In this document: positions 45,552-56,849 of the stretch, in pieces
Layout: every line of letters starts with the position of its first letter
How positions within the stretch are numbered: position 1 is the first letter of the stretch
Assembly: GCF_025698545.1 (NCBI RefSeq)
Contig: NC_068569.1
Span: 7,378,001-7,442,000 of the forward strand
Direction: 5' to 3'
DNA: 64,000 bases
DNA from: Gossypium raimondii
Lineage: Eukaryota; Streptophyta; Magnoliopsida; Malvales; Malvaceae
Notes under the pieces: model-generated
Told to the model about the DNA's origin: nothing
Databases searched by the model: none
What the model saw: the letters and a program-made list of their open reading frames with translations, nothing else
Program-made: the position numbers and the translations under genes

Positions 45552-46955
45552 ATGGAGCTGTTCTCTTTTTTGTTGATAATTCCAATTTTCTATCTTCTCT
45601 TCAAAATATGGAATTGGATTAATGACGTGAGGGACCAACAATGTTACATTTTGGATTACCAATGCTACAAGCCCAGTGATGATAGGATGGTGGGAACTGA
45701 GTTCAGCGGGGAAGTGATAAAGAGGAACAAGAATCTCGGACTCAACGAGTACAAGTTCTTGCTGAAAGCCATTGTCAGTTCAGGCATCGGAGAACAAACC
45801 TACGCCCCAAGGATCATGTTTTCCGGGAGAGAAGAGAGCCCGAAACTGGAAGATGGGATCTTGGAAATGGAAGAGTTTTTTCACGATAGCATCGAGAAGG
45901 TGTTATCAAGGGCAGGCATATCCCCTCAAGAAATCGATCTCTTAGTCGTCAATGTCTCCATGTTATCCACAGTTCCTTCTTTGTGTTCTCGGATCATAAA
46001 CCACTACAAAATGAGACCAGACATCAAGTCTTTTAACTTAACTGGAATGGGGTGTAGTGCTAGTCTGATTTCTCTTGACATTGTTCGCAATGTCTTCAAG
46101 TCTTACAAGAACAAGTTCGCATTGCTTGTGACTTCGGAATCGTTGAGTCCGAATTGGTATGCCGGCAACGATAGATCGATGATTCTTTCCAATTGTTTGT
46201 TTCGTTCGGGTGGCTGCGCGGTACTTTTGACAAACAAGAAGTCCTTGAAGCATCGAGCAATGTTCAAATTGAAATGCTTGGTGAGAACACATCATGGAGC
46301 CAAAGATGAGTCGTATGGTTGTTGTATCCAAAGGGAAGATGATAAAGGAAAGATGGGATTTCACCTTAGCAAAAGCCTTCCCAAAGCCGCAACTCGTTCT
46401 TTCGTCGATAATTTGAGGGTCATCACCCCAAAGATCCTGCCTGTTAGGGAACTAGTCCGCTTCATGGCAGTTTCACTCCTTAAAAAATGGAACGTCGTCC
46501 GCCATGGTTCTTCCCACAAGGGAGCTTCTCAAGGACCAATCAAAGCTGGGGTGAACTTCAAGAGTGGGGTGGACCATTTCTGCATTCACACAGGAGGGAA
46601 AGCAGTGATAGATGGGATCGGAATAAGCCTTGATTTGACCGAGTATGATTTGGAACCGGCTAGGATGACACTGCATCGATTTGGCAACACATCGGCAAGT
46701 AGCCTGTGGTATGTTTTGGCATACATGGAAGCCAAAAAGAGGCTGAAGAAAGGGGATAAGGTGTTGATGATAAGCTTTGGTGCTGGCTTTAAATGCAACA
46801 GTTGTTTGTGGGAGGTTGTAAGGGATTTAGGAGATGGGAATGTATGGAAAGATGAAATTTACATGTACCCACCAAAGACATTGGTTAATCCTTACATGGA
46901 AAAGTTTGGCTGGATTCAAGATGAAGATCCTAGCACCTTCAATCCCGGAGATTAA
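45552..46955 (+). CDS. KCS12: 3-ketoacyl-CoA synthase, KCS12-type
   Basis: KCS enzymes condense malonyl-CoA with a long acyl-CoA, the rate-setting step of very-long-chain fatty acid elongation for waxes and suberin at the ER. One exon encodes 467 residues. The ATG at 45552 (MELFSFLLII) is used; the frame upstream opens only with TTG. The N-terminus has one hydrophobic segment (about 2-20) rather than the two of larger KCS proteins, a short form seen in the KCS12 group. The catalytic triad is complete: Cys168 in GMGCSASL, His346 in IHTGGKAVIDG and Asn379 in HRFGNTSAS. Other hallmarks are SSGIGEQTYAPR (76-87), NLTGMG and ISFGAGFKCNSCLW (407-420). KCS12 is my best match from memory; KCS19 or KCS3 relatives are alternatives. 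It is intron-less, flanked by transposon remnants but intact. Confidence 0.94.
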   Translation: MELFSFLLIIPIFYLLFKIWNWINDVRDQQCYILDYQCYKPSDDRMVGTEFSGEVIKRNKNLGLNEYKFLLKAIVSSGIGEQTYAPRIMFSGREESPKLEDGILEMEEFFHDSIEKVLSRAGISPQEIDLLVVNVSMLSTVPSLCSRIINHYKMRPDIKSFNLTGMGCSASLISLDIVRNVFKSYKNKFALLVTSESLSPNWYAGNDRSMILSNCLFRSGGCAVLLTNKKSLKHRAMFKLKCLVRTHHGAKDESYGCCIQREDDKGKMGFHLSKSLPKAATRSFVDNLRVITPKILPVRELVRFMAVSLLKKWNVVRHGSSHKGASQGPIKAGVNFKSGVDHFCIHTGGKAVIDGIGISLDLTEYDLEPARMTLHRFGNTSASSLWYVLAYMEAKKRLKKGDKVLMISFGAGFKCNSCLWEVVRDLGDGNVWKDEIYMYPPKTLVNPYMEKFGWIQDEDPSTFNPGD

Positions 46956-47759
46956 AAGTCTAGAAAGGTAAAAATAAAATATCTAAATGTATACAGTTAA
47001 GTTCTTAAGATTGTTAAATCCCAAAGTGGATTCATAAACAATAAGTTGGGCAGCTTTCGGTGATGAGAAGTGTGCCCTTTTTTATTAATAATTGGTAATC
47101 CTTAATTTATTGTTGAATTTCGAGGGAAATTAAAAAGGAATCAGGTTTACAGTTGAAGAGATTTTCAAATCAATGCTCTTGTTCTTCGAGGGACTAAGTT
47201 GTTAACATTTAAACAAATCACAAATCTTGACCTAATCTCAATCAAGAGGAAAATATTTTGTCCTTGATTTGACTCTGTTGACTATAATAATCATATTTAA
47301 GATTTTTTTGTGATTATTTTTTGCAACAATATTACACTTTTAGAATATTTATAAGTTTAATTTCATATTAGTGTTGCAGTTAAGAAAAACTTAATTTTAA
47401 AAATTTGTTATGAGTATTATTAAAAAAAAGTGTTATGAGAAAATGTCGTGAAAATTAGATTATTATTTCATATACCATTGCCGAGTTTTTTAACTCTATA
47501 AACAAAATTTAAAGACGATCATGTGTCTTATTTATATATTTTTACTTTTCAAATATAAATAAAAAACAATTGTTATTTTGTTAATTCTAAGCTTAGTGAA
47601 TACATTTTTCTAACCATAAATTGGAAACAAAGTTTTCAATTTATATTTTAGAATTAATTGTACTACACATCTTTAAATTAATATACTAATTTTAAATTGG
47701 TTTTGAAACTTCAAGACAATCTAATTATACACCCAAACTATGGGTGTTATATCAATCAA
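46956..47759. other. KCS 3' flank and AT-rich intergenic DNA
   Basis: 3' untranslated region of the KCS gene, then AT-rich DNA without a recognisable feature. Confidence 0.5.
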
Positions 47760-48057
47760 GTCTTTGGCGTTTGAACAAAACGAAATTCTACTATACTCAT
47801 CCAGACGAAGTGCACAAAATAGAATGTGCATTGTCTGTATTGAGTTGATCATTCTTTTTCTATCTTCCTCATTTAATTCCTTCTTGCCTTTTGGAACTAA
47901 AAGCTCTCCTTTTTGTCTGAGTGGTATGGGAGGACCGTCCATGGTAATGTCTCATACGACAAGATTATTTGTTTGGATGAACAACATCATCATTGTCTTC
48001 CAATAAAAATAGTTAGCACCATTGAAATAAGGAGGTTTAGAGATAGATTGAGACTCA
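47760..48057 (-). pseudogene. Copia-type gag fragment with in-frame stop
   Basis: The minus strand reads SQSISKPPYFNGANYFYWKT, then MMMLFIQTNNLVV, a TGA stop where the family has a Trp codon, and later KKELNEEDRKRM and ALRLDEYSRISFCSNAKDL. This is the N-terminal part of the plant copia gag family (UBN2-like). No protease, integrase or LTR pair is seen nearby, so it is an isolated remnant. Confidence 0.7.
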
Positions 48058-48719
48058 TCAAAGAAAATTGACCTGAAAGTAGACGTTATTGTTGTAGGAT
48101 GAGTTAATGATCGTTTGAGCTTCCCCAAGGATCTTCTCTTGGTTGTTAAATTGTCTTTAGAGACTAGTTTTGCTATTAATTGTTAGCTCGATAATTCAAC
48201 TCGAAATCACCAAAATGGGGAAGAATTGGCCATTTAAAAATTTGTGGTTGCTAAGAAAAGGATAGAAACAATGAACACTTCAATTTATAGTGGTTCGACC
48301 CCTATTGTCTACTCTACTACTTTAGTTTTCCACAACTAAGGATTTCCCCAATTTCACTAATTTGATAACCTTTGAGGATAATGTTTAACCTTACAATTTC
48401 TCTTAAGAATTTTACCCAAAACCTTAAGATTTTTACCCAAACCTTAAGACTCAATCCTCTCAAAGAGTAAATACAAATAGCAAACTAAGAAGCAGTCCTT
48501 ATAATATCAGAATGTTTGCCAATAAAGCACAAATAGACAAGAATACACTTGAGCTAAAGAATAACAATGAAGGCTCACAAGTGTTTACAAGAAAAGTATG
48601 AAAGAATTAAGCACTAAAGTTGTAATGATTGGTCTTTTGGCTCCAACCGTAGTGGTTGTTGGAAACATGAATAGAGTCGTTAGGGATGAAAATACCAAAT
48701 CATTAAATTCACCAGCAAC

Positions 48720-48943
48720 AAAAGGTATCAGTACTTTTTCTACGAGTATCAATACTATTAGCATTTAATGACTGATTGAGTGACCGCCAAAGTTAGTTTA
48801 CAACGATACTAAACACAATTTATCGATACTTGGTAAAAGGTATCGATACTTTTTGAAAATGTATCAATACTTTTTATAATTAATTGAAAATATGATATCA
48901 ATTTGGTATCAATTTTGGAATGGGTACCAATATTTTGGAAACT
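48720..48943. repeat. Cluster of degenerate 'tatcgatact' repeats
   Basis: Variants of tatcgatact, tatcaatact and ggtatcaat occur at least ten times and continue after 49484 (aagtatcgagcaatag). The cluster is therefore older than the LTR at 48949, which interrupts it. No function is apparent. Confidence 0.6.
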
Positions 48944-48948
48944 ATTAA

Positions 48949-49483
48949 TGTAACACCCCCTAACCCTAAACCGTCACTAGAACAGGGTTACGAGGCATTA
49001 CCGAACATATCAGACAATCTACAAATAATTCTTGAACAAATAACAAACTTATTATAATATAATCATAATTTCATATAAATATTAAATTACTGATTGACTT
49101 CATTTTTTTATTGTTTAAAATTAATAAACTTCATTCATTCTATTTCAACTTGTTACCAAATATATCAAATATGTTATGATAATTCTATTTCCATTTCATT
49201 ACACCAAGTATCAAAATATTATGTTAGTATCATTTCCAACCAAAAGCATAAGACACTTTCAAGTGACCAATATAACACCTAAGTACATGCCACTTTACCA
49301 AAAGATCTTACATCACCAAATTTTGTACTGGAGTCGGGATCGCTCTGGATACTGAGCTGGAACCTTAATTAAACACTCAACTAGACTCATGATTACTCCT
49401 AATAATTATTTACGAACTCGGTTTACTAAGACGGAGCCCTTATAACTCACTTTTCCAGTGCCTGTGAATTTTGGGTCATTACA
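48949..49483 (-). mobile_element. Internally deleted gypsy-type LTR, reverse orientation
   Basis: The plus strand starts TGTAACACCCCCTAACCCTA and ends GAATTTTGGGTCATTACA, the reverse complements of the end and start of the LTR at 50144-52856. It is 535 bases instead of about 2.7 kb, so the middle is lost. The flanks ATTAA (48944-48948) and ATTGA (49484-49488) are a target duplication with one mismatch. Confidence 0.75.
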
Positions 49484-49694
49484 ATTGATACGTGGCCAAA
49501 AAGTATCGAGCAATAGTAACTTGTTTTAAAACTCTTTTAACATGATTGAAAATTTTTTAACTGAATTGAAACCATTTTAACTTGATTTTATCAAATTGCT
49601 AATTTTATTCAACTTTAACTTTTATTCAAAAATATTTTAATTTATTATACCAAAATATATTATCAAATAAAGCTAGATATAACACTATGGCATG

Positions 49695-49860
49695 TCAATT
49701 ATATTCGAATCTGTCCCAACAATTAATAGGGTAATAACTATTTAAATTTCCAAATATAGTCAATTCATAAGCTTAACTTGAAGGTTAATTATATCCGACT
49801 TTGCCCAAACAATTAATAGGGTAATAACTATTTAAATTTCCAAATATAGTCAATTCATAA
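49695..49860. repeat. 90-bp direct repeat, two copies
   Basis: The block aattaatagggtaataacta through atagtcaattcataa occurs twice with a 90-base period. The second copy lacks the last part. It is noncoding and belongs to the LTR-like DNA left of the solo LTR. Confidence 0.85.
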
Positions 49861-50143
49861 TTTATCGTATCCAATTCATCAACTCAATAATAATTTCATT
49901 CATATGATAGCACAAATCAATCCAATACAAATTCAATTTCACGTTTTATCAATCTTTAATATTTTCAATTTAATCCCTCATTTTAAAATCAACAATTTCA
50001 TGCCAATACAATTCATCTAATCAGTCCCAACTTACCTCAATATCTTATCATGTTATATAATGAATTTATACAACAATTTAAGTAAATCAAATTATAGAAA
50101 TACAAACCGAAAAGTTCGAGCTATTCATTGACGGCTTTAGCTT

Positions 50144-52856
50144 TGTAATGACCAAAAATTCACGAGCATTGGAAAAGTACATTATCGGGCCTCCGTTTAG
50201 TAAACTTAGTCATAAATAATTATTAGAAGTAATTATGAGTTTAGTTGAGTGCTTAATTAGGTATTAATTAGGTGAATTTAGTCTAATTAAGAATAATTAG
50301 GAAAAAGAACTAAATGGAGTAAAGGGAAAAAGTTTAATTGTAGATTAAAAGAAAGTATAAAGGATCAAAATGGCAATTAAGCCAATTCATAAGTATGAGG
50401 CAGAGGCGGCATAAGCTGGGTAAGATTGAAGATTTTTATGTGATATTTTCTATTAAAAATTCATTAATAATCATTAAGGTTTAATATTAAATAATAAATT
50501 ATATTAATTGTTATTATTATTATATTATTATTATTATGAAATAAGTTAAACAAAGACAAATGTGTGATAGTGATTTCATACAAATGTATTGATAAAAGTA
50601 TATACATTTGTAATAATTATATTAAATTATTAGATAGATATTTATTAGATAAATAATTAAATTATAAGATATTTTAGTGTGTTAAATAAAATAAATGATG
50701 ACAAATGTATGGTATAGATGATATTGTACATTTATAAATAAAATATATATGTACGTTTGTAATATTATTATTTGTTGTTAAATAGATTTTATTGAATAAA
50801 TAAGATAATTGACAAATAAATGGTATAAAATTTATTAAGGGAAAATTGGGATTTTAAAGCTTCAAGTTTAATTGGTAAGCTAAATTTAACCCTTTTCTCT
50901 TAATTTTGGTGTTTTAGAAGCTTTAAAACAAAGTTTTGTTGAAATTAAGTGGAGGTTATGGAAGTTCATAGGTTTTTGAACATGATTCATGTTGAACAAG
51001 TTGTTAAATTGGGGTTTAATTGATAGAAATTTTAGTTAGAATTGATTAAAGGGTCAAATTGTAAAGTGAGCTATAAGTTTTACATAGTTGGGATTAAGTT
51101 ATAAGAAGTCTTAAATTAGGGTTTAATTATGAATATTGAATAGTTGAGTTAAATATGGCAAGAAATTAAGTAGAAAAGAAGTATGAATTAAGCTAGAAAA
51201 GTAAGTAAGCTTAGTTAGAATTAAATTGGGAATAAGTAAGAATTGAATAAAATTTAATTATTATTGTTTTTTTTATAATTTAATGTTGTAATTAATAGTG
51301 AAACTAATTATTATTTTTGTAGCTAACAAGGAAAACGAGGCATCGGCATCCAAAGAAAAAGAAAAGATCGTTGAGGAGTAAACGCGTATTCCGAGTTTGT
51401 ATTACTATAACTTAAACTATTTACTAAATGCTATATTGAAATTGTAATCATGGGACATTTAAAGTAAGGTAAGTAATAACATTTGAAATTAAGTAAGAAT
51501 ATGTGTGAATATTGAATTATATGTGAATTGAAATAACAAATGTTTTGATTTGATTGAATATTTGAAATTGTTGTGGAAATGAATTCGAAATTGGAAAAGT
51601 AAAATAATACCCCATTAACTTTTCGGACTAGATTGGATACAAATGGCATACCATAGGATTTGTGATATGATGAGGAGATTTGTAGTTCGGCCGAGAAGAT
51701 GATTATGTTATTATATGCTTCGGTTTATCCGAAGAGGCATCTAATGCCTTATTGGTGTGTTTGGGAGGATATAATATATTGGTGTGTTAATGAGGATTTA
51801 TATTATTCCGGGTGTGTTAGGTTGGATATTCTGGTGTGTTTGGGTGGAATCCATGTATCTGTCAGAGTTTGAGCATTGTTAATAGGGTAAATAATTGAAA
51901 TGAAAATTTGAAAATGAGATTGATTGATTTGGCACTATTGAAAAGTACGAGAAAAAATGTATGAATTAAATTATGAATTGAATTAGTATATGAAATATAT
52001 ATATATATATATATATATGAATTTAAGATTTATGAAGTGATATATAATTATGTATAATTAATTAGTTTAAATGATTTTTTTAAAAGGCTTATGGTTGATG
52101 TTTGTAATTTATTAATATTAAATAATTTAATTTATAGTAACATTACTGAGTATGAAATACTCAGCGTACGGTTGTTTCCGTGCATAGGTCATTAGAGTTC
52201 AAAGTCTAGTTCAACATCCAGAAAGATTTCGACTCCAACAAGAAAATTTTGGTGATGTATTTCTTCCTTTTGTTTAAGTGGCATGTACTAGGTGATTGTA
52301 CACGAGTCGTATATATATGTAAATATATATGCTAAATGATCTTGGTTGTAAGTAAATGGTTATGATCTTTTGGGTGATAAATAAAGTTTAAAGTTATAAA
52401 TTAGTAAACTTAGTATTAAATCTTGAAATGGAATGAAATATATGAATTAGTTTTTTTTTCTTTTTACATGTTTACTTTAACCTTTATAGTTAAAGTAGTA
52501 AATCAATTTATTAAGCATGATTTAGTAGCGTTCTAAGGTATAAAATCTTTGATTGAAATATTGGTATTGGTTTGTTTTTGGTTTTAAGTTTACAGGGGGT
52601 TTTATGTAAAAATAAGCAGAAATATTGTCGAAATTTAAAAAAAAAAAATTTACGAAATTTTTTTCGGAATACTCGAACAAATTCCGTTCTACTTTTAATA
52701 CATGTCTTGGGCTTCGAGAGTCCATTATAGGGATTTAATTATTAAATTATACTATGAATGTTATTTTAATTGTGAATTATTCATAAGTTGTCTGATAGGT
52801 CCGGTAATGCCTCGTAACCCAATTCTGGCTCCGGTTTGGGGTTAGGGGGTGTTACA
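50144..52856 (+). mobile_element. Solo LTR, 2.7 kb, with perfect target duplication
   Basis: It starts TGTAATGACCAAAAATTCAC and ends GGTTAGGGGGTGTTACA. AGCTT at 50139-50143 is repeated at 52857-52861, so both ends and the 5-bp duplication are exact. It contains no gag or pol and no second LTR, so it is a solo LTR left by recombination between the two LTRs. It includes a (TA)n tract at 51995-52018 and a short tandem region 'ggtgtgttgggagga' at about 51750-51860. A related LTR starts at 39766, and the shortened LTR at 48949 is a relative in the opposite direction. Confidence 0.88.
51995..52018. repeat. (AT)n microsatellite in the solo LTR
   Basis: Twelve AT units, uninterrupted. Confidence 0.9.
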
Positions 52857-52861
52857 AGCTT

Positions 52862-53833
52862 TTTCCTTTCCTCTCGATAAGTCCGGATCGAAGTTAGTTA
52901 CGGATTAACATAAACATACAATGACATCAATATTTAATCGAATTCACAGTCAATCATTATTTTATACGAAGTTTTCATTTTATTCAATTTAATCCCTAAA
53001 ATCGAGACTAACATAACTTTCAATTTAAAATTCCAATATGAAATCTGATTTCACTATAATCGATTGGGGACCTCCCATTTCTTATTTTGACAGTATTTTT
53101 TACAATTTATTAAGTTTGGTCCCTAACATACGAAACTATCAATTAACTTCACCATTTAGTCTTTTTTCACACCTAAGCTTAAGGTCTATCAATTTAACGC
53201 CTAAAACTTTAAGAATTCATCAATGACAACTTTCAAAACTTTAACAGTTTTACAAATTGATGCATGAACTAGCTAAATTAAACTCACATGATATCATAAA
53301 TATAAAAATTACAAAAAAATGACTAAATTGCATATACCAACTTTTGCTTAAAAGCTTCGAACCCTGTTCAATGGCGTGAAGCTTCTTAATTTTTCTTTCC
53401 TTCAAATCGGTGGAGAAGATGATTCCTCTCTCTTCCCACCTAAACTTGTTTTTTATAATGGTATTTAACATGTTAATCAAGTGATTAGTTTTACTTTAAT
53501 TAAATCAAGCTTGTTTTAGTCTAATTAATCATCACATGCACTCACGTCCACTATCTAATATTTATTTATGGTTTATTTGCTGTTTTGAACCATTGGTTAA
53601 TTGCAATTTAAGCCCTCAATCCATTTTCTAATTAAGAACCTACAACAATTGAACTTTTATCGCTTGTACAATTTAGTCATCATACATTAATTAATCATTA
53701 ATTCGACATAAATGCTTATATAAAATTCACCTATATAGTAACTTTGTAAATATAAAATATTTACGGACTTGGTTTATGAAAACGGGGTCCCAAAACTGCA
53801 AGTTCCACCATCAATGAGTTTTGAGTCGTTACA
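52862..53833 (-). mobile_element. Right part of the LTR that hosts the solo LTR
   Basis: The sequence continues that at about 49871-50138 across the solo LTR insertion and is similar to 43271-43900 (blocks such as attcaatttaatccctaaaa and aattacaaaaaaatgac). Its right end is GAGTTTTGAGTCGTTACA, reading on the minus strand as an LTR start TGTAACGACTC. The left end of this host LTR could not be fixed. Confidence 0.55.
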
Positions 53834-56800
53834 CTTCCATTATTGAAACCATTGATTTAGCCATTAAATGACACAAGAAATCTTATTTGATGTAATTTAA
53901 AATAATAATTTCAAAAAAAGTAAAATGTTATTGCACAAATTTTAAAATTTAAAGCTAAAAATAGAGTAAAACCGAAAAAATGGAAGAGTGAACAATAAAT
54001 TTTGTAAGAGCTTCGGAAACATAAAAATAAAGATTTTTTTACAACATCCATTTTTACGGTATTCATTTTAAATCATGTGACATATGATTTGACGTCTCAT
54101 TTAACGGTTAAATTAGCAATTTTAGTAAGAGAAGGGCCTTACTAATATAACATCATAGTTTGAGGATGTAATTAGAGTGTGTTAAAATTTAAGGACTAAT
54201 TTAAAATAAAAATCATAATTTGAGGATAATTGATGCAATTAATTCATATATGTATAGTGCGCTTTAATCATTGAAACTGGAGTTTAGTTGTCCATCAGCA
54301 GATCCGGTGACTACTGCTAACAGAATTTAAAACAAATCGTGTGTTTTATTTTCAATGAATTTTCAAGAGGTTTGAGTAACTCACGTTCGATCCAAAGAAG
54401 TGTGTAATTTGATTTGATTTGATATTAATATTTTAAAATTCATCAATTTAAAATACTAACAATTGCAATTCTGTTGTTGAATTATAAAAGAATGATAATA
54501 TTAAAAATATAAAAATAGCAATATGTATAACGTTTGTTTTGTAGAAAATTTTAAATATTTTAATAATGTAAAATTTAAAATATATATTAGAATTAAATAA
54601 AAATATTTTTATAGTAGAGAATTTAAAAGAAAACCACCTATTCATATGAATTTTGAAGAAAGACTATTGAAATTATATATCAATCTATGAATTTTCATTA
54701 TTTTACTCAACTTTGTTTTTAAAAGTTTAAAATCTTGATATTACTTGTAAGTTAAAGCATTTCATGTTTTTCCTTTTGCTTTACGAGCAGTTCTCATAAA
54801 TGACAATTCATTGAAAATACAATCAAGTGCCCAAGAATTGATGAAACCCAAAATTGTAAGGTACAATCATTTATTTCTCTCAAATTTTTTAAAAAATAAA
54901 GTGATTTGAAAGTTTTGTATTTAATTTTGGTTCTTTTAATTTTTAAATTTGTGTTTTTTATAGAATCACTTAAAATGGAAAATTTTTGACATGGCATATA
55001 TGTAAATTGTGAGGTAAACATTTAATTAATATTTTAATATTTTAAAATACAAAAATTATAAAATTAAAAATCATTAAAATTATTTAAAAAGTATAAAATT
55101 ATTAAAAATATATTTTTTAAATTTTAAAAATTAATTCATTGTTGACATATCATTTATGTGGCAGTCCACATTATATGTTATGTTTGAAAAATTAACAAAC
55201 ATTAAATTTTAATCCATTTTAGAGAGTAATTTGATAAAAGAAATACAAGTTATATAAAATTAGAGGGCAAATAAATCACTATCCCAAATTAAAAGTAAAA
55301 TCCACTCTTCGAATCATTTTTAATGTGAAAGGTTTTTATATGGCCACCGTATTCCCATATTAAGAAGAAATAATCTGACCGCTGCAGGAAGCCAAGAAAT
55401 TTAAAGTTTCTTAATGACATTAATAAAACATTGGTTTGGTGTTGATCAACTCATAGTGGTCCATACGAATCACCTTTTCCCCTAAACTGACACATTACCA
55501 GAAAAACCCTTCATGGGTTTCACATTGGTCATCCGCCCTTTTTGGTCACTCACTCGCTTCCCATGTTTCAAGTGAGACATAAAGGTTGAACCCTTTATCT
55601 CTCTGTTTCTATCTACAAGGGAAAACAGATGAAATAATGGATATAATTTGATGGCCTTTGCCTTGCCTTTTGTTGTGGTTGTTTCTGGCAATAAAATATT
55701 TCCTCAGACAGACAATATGAGATCAAATTTATGAAAAGAAAAACCCTCTACTTTTGTTAGCTAGAACTGCTTTAGATTCTCATGTGAAAATGTCTTGTTT
55801 GTTTAATTAGCTGTACGGAAGTTTTGGACATAAAGCAAACTCAAATTTATTGCCCGTCAATGTGGATGGGCATACAATTAATGTAGGGTCTCATGAGCAT
55901 GCATGTTCCCTTGCCTTTCCCTTAACGTGCGATCTTGGTTCTTAGCTTAACTTGAAGGTCAGTTCCATTTTTACTTTTTTGGTTGATGATAAGTCTAAAA
56001 AGCTGCTCCAAAATTAAACCACACCAGGTACTACTTTACATGCGTATTTAATAACTCATGTCCATATTATGTATTATATCTTTTGTGTGTGTTCTTTTTT
56101 CTCGTGACCATCATAAAATATAACATAACGTAAATTATTAAATATATTAGATTTTTAAATACGAATATGATATCTAAGTTATACACATTGTGTTCATCAT
56201 GTTTTATTGTATTGTATTTTTTTATCAACATCGTATGGTAATGGTATCTTATTAATTGTGTTAATAAACCTTCTAAAGAGTTACTTCCTCTGTGATGATC
56301 TGACTATATCCAACTAAGTTTTGGGCTGTTTAGTTTTTTACATGTCAGTCACTTTGCTAGTTTTCAGACCTTAATTATAGCCCAATATATTGGGCAAGGA
56401 TCTGATCATTCTATTAAAGAAGTATTGATACTGAGCGCCCATTTTGTACCTATTCTTAACGCTCATCAGTGTTGTTATGAGATTGATTGTATTTGTGGGT
56501 TGTGTGTGATTGAGACTACCTTTCCATGGATCCCATGCCATGGGAATTGGATGCAACCTTTGTTAAACATAAAAAAGGACAGAAGACTGGCCGAAAGAAC
56601 AGAAAAAACAAAAACAAAAGACAGAAAGAAATAACATGAGCGACACTGGAATAAACGTGTGCCTAGGTTTTCAAAATGTGTTGTTTTCTTCAGAAAAAAT
56701 ATGATATGGTATCATTACATTTGCACCTTTAAAATCAATTTAACTTTCGTGTTGCATTTGGGATTATACGTGAAATAGAAGAAAAATCAACTCCGAGGCT

Positions 56801-56849
56801 ACCTTGACCATAGGTCAAATCGTGAATTTTCATTAAGATATCTCAAAAA
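53834..56849. other. Intergenic DNA upstream of NUDT9
   Basis: AT-rich to about 55300, then less so. Short frames such as 55482-55691 and 56371-56634 show no family features. The last few hundred bases should include the NUDT9 promoter. Confidence 0.45.
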
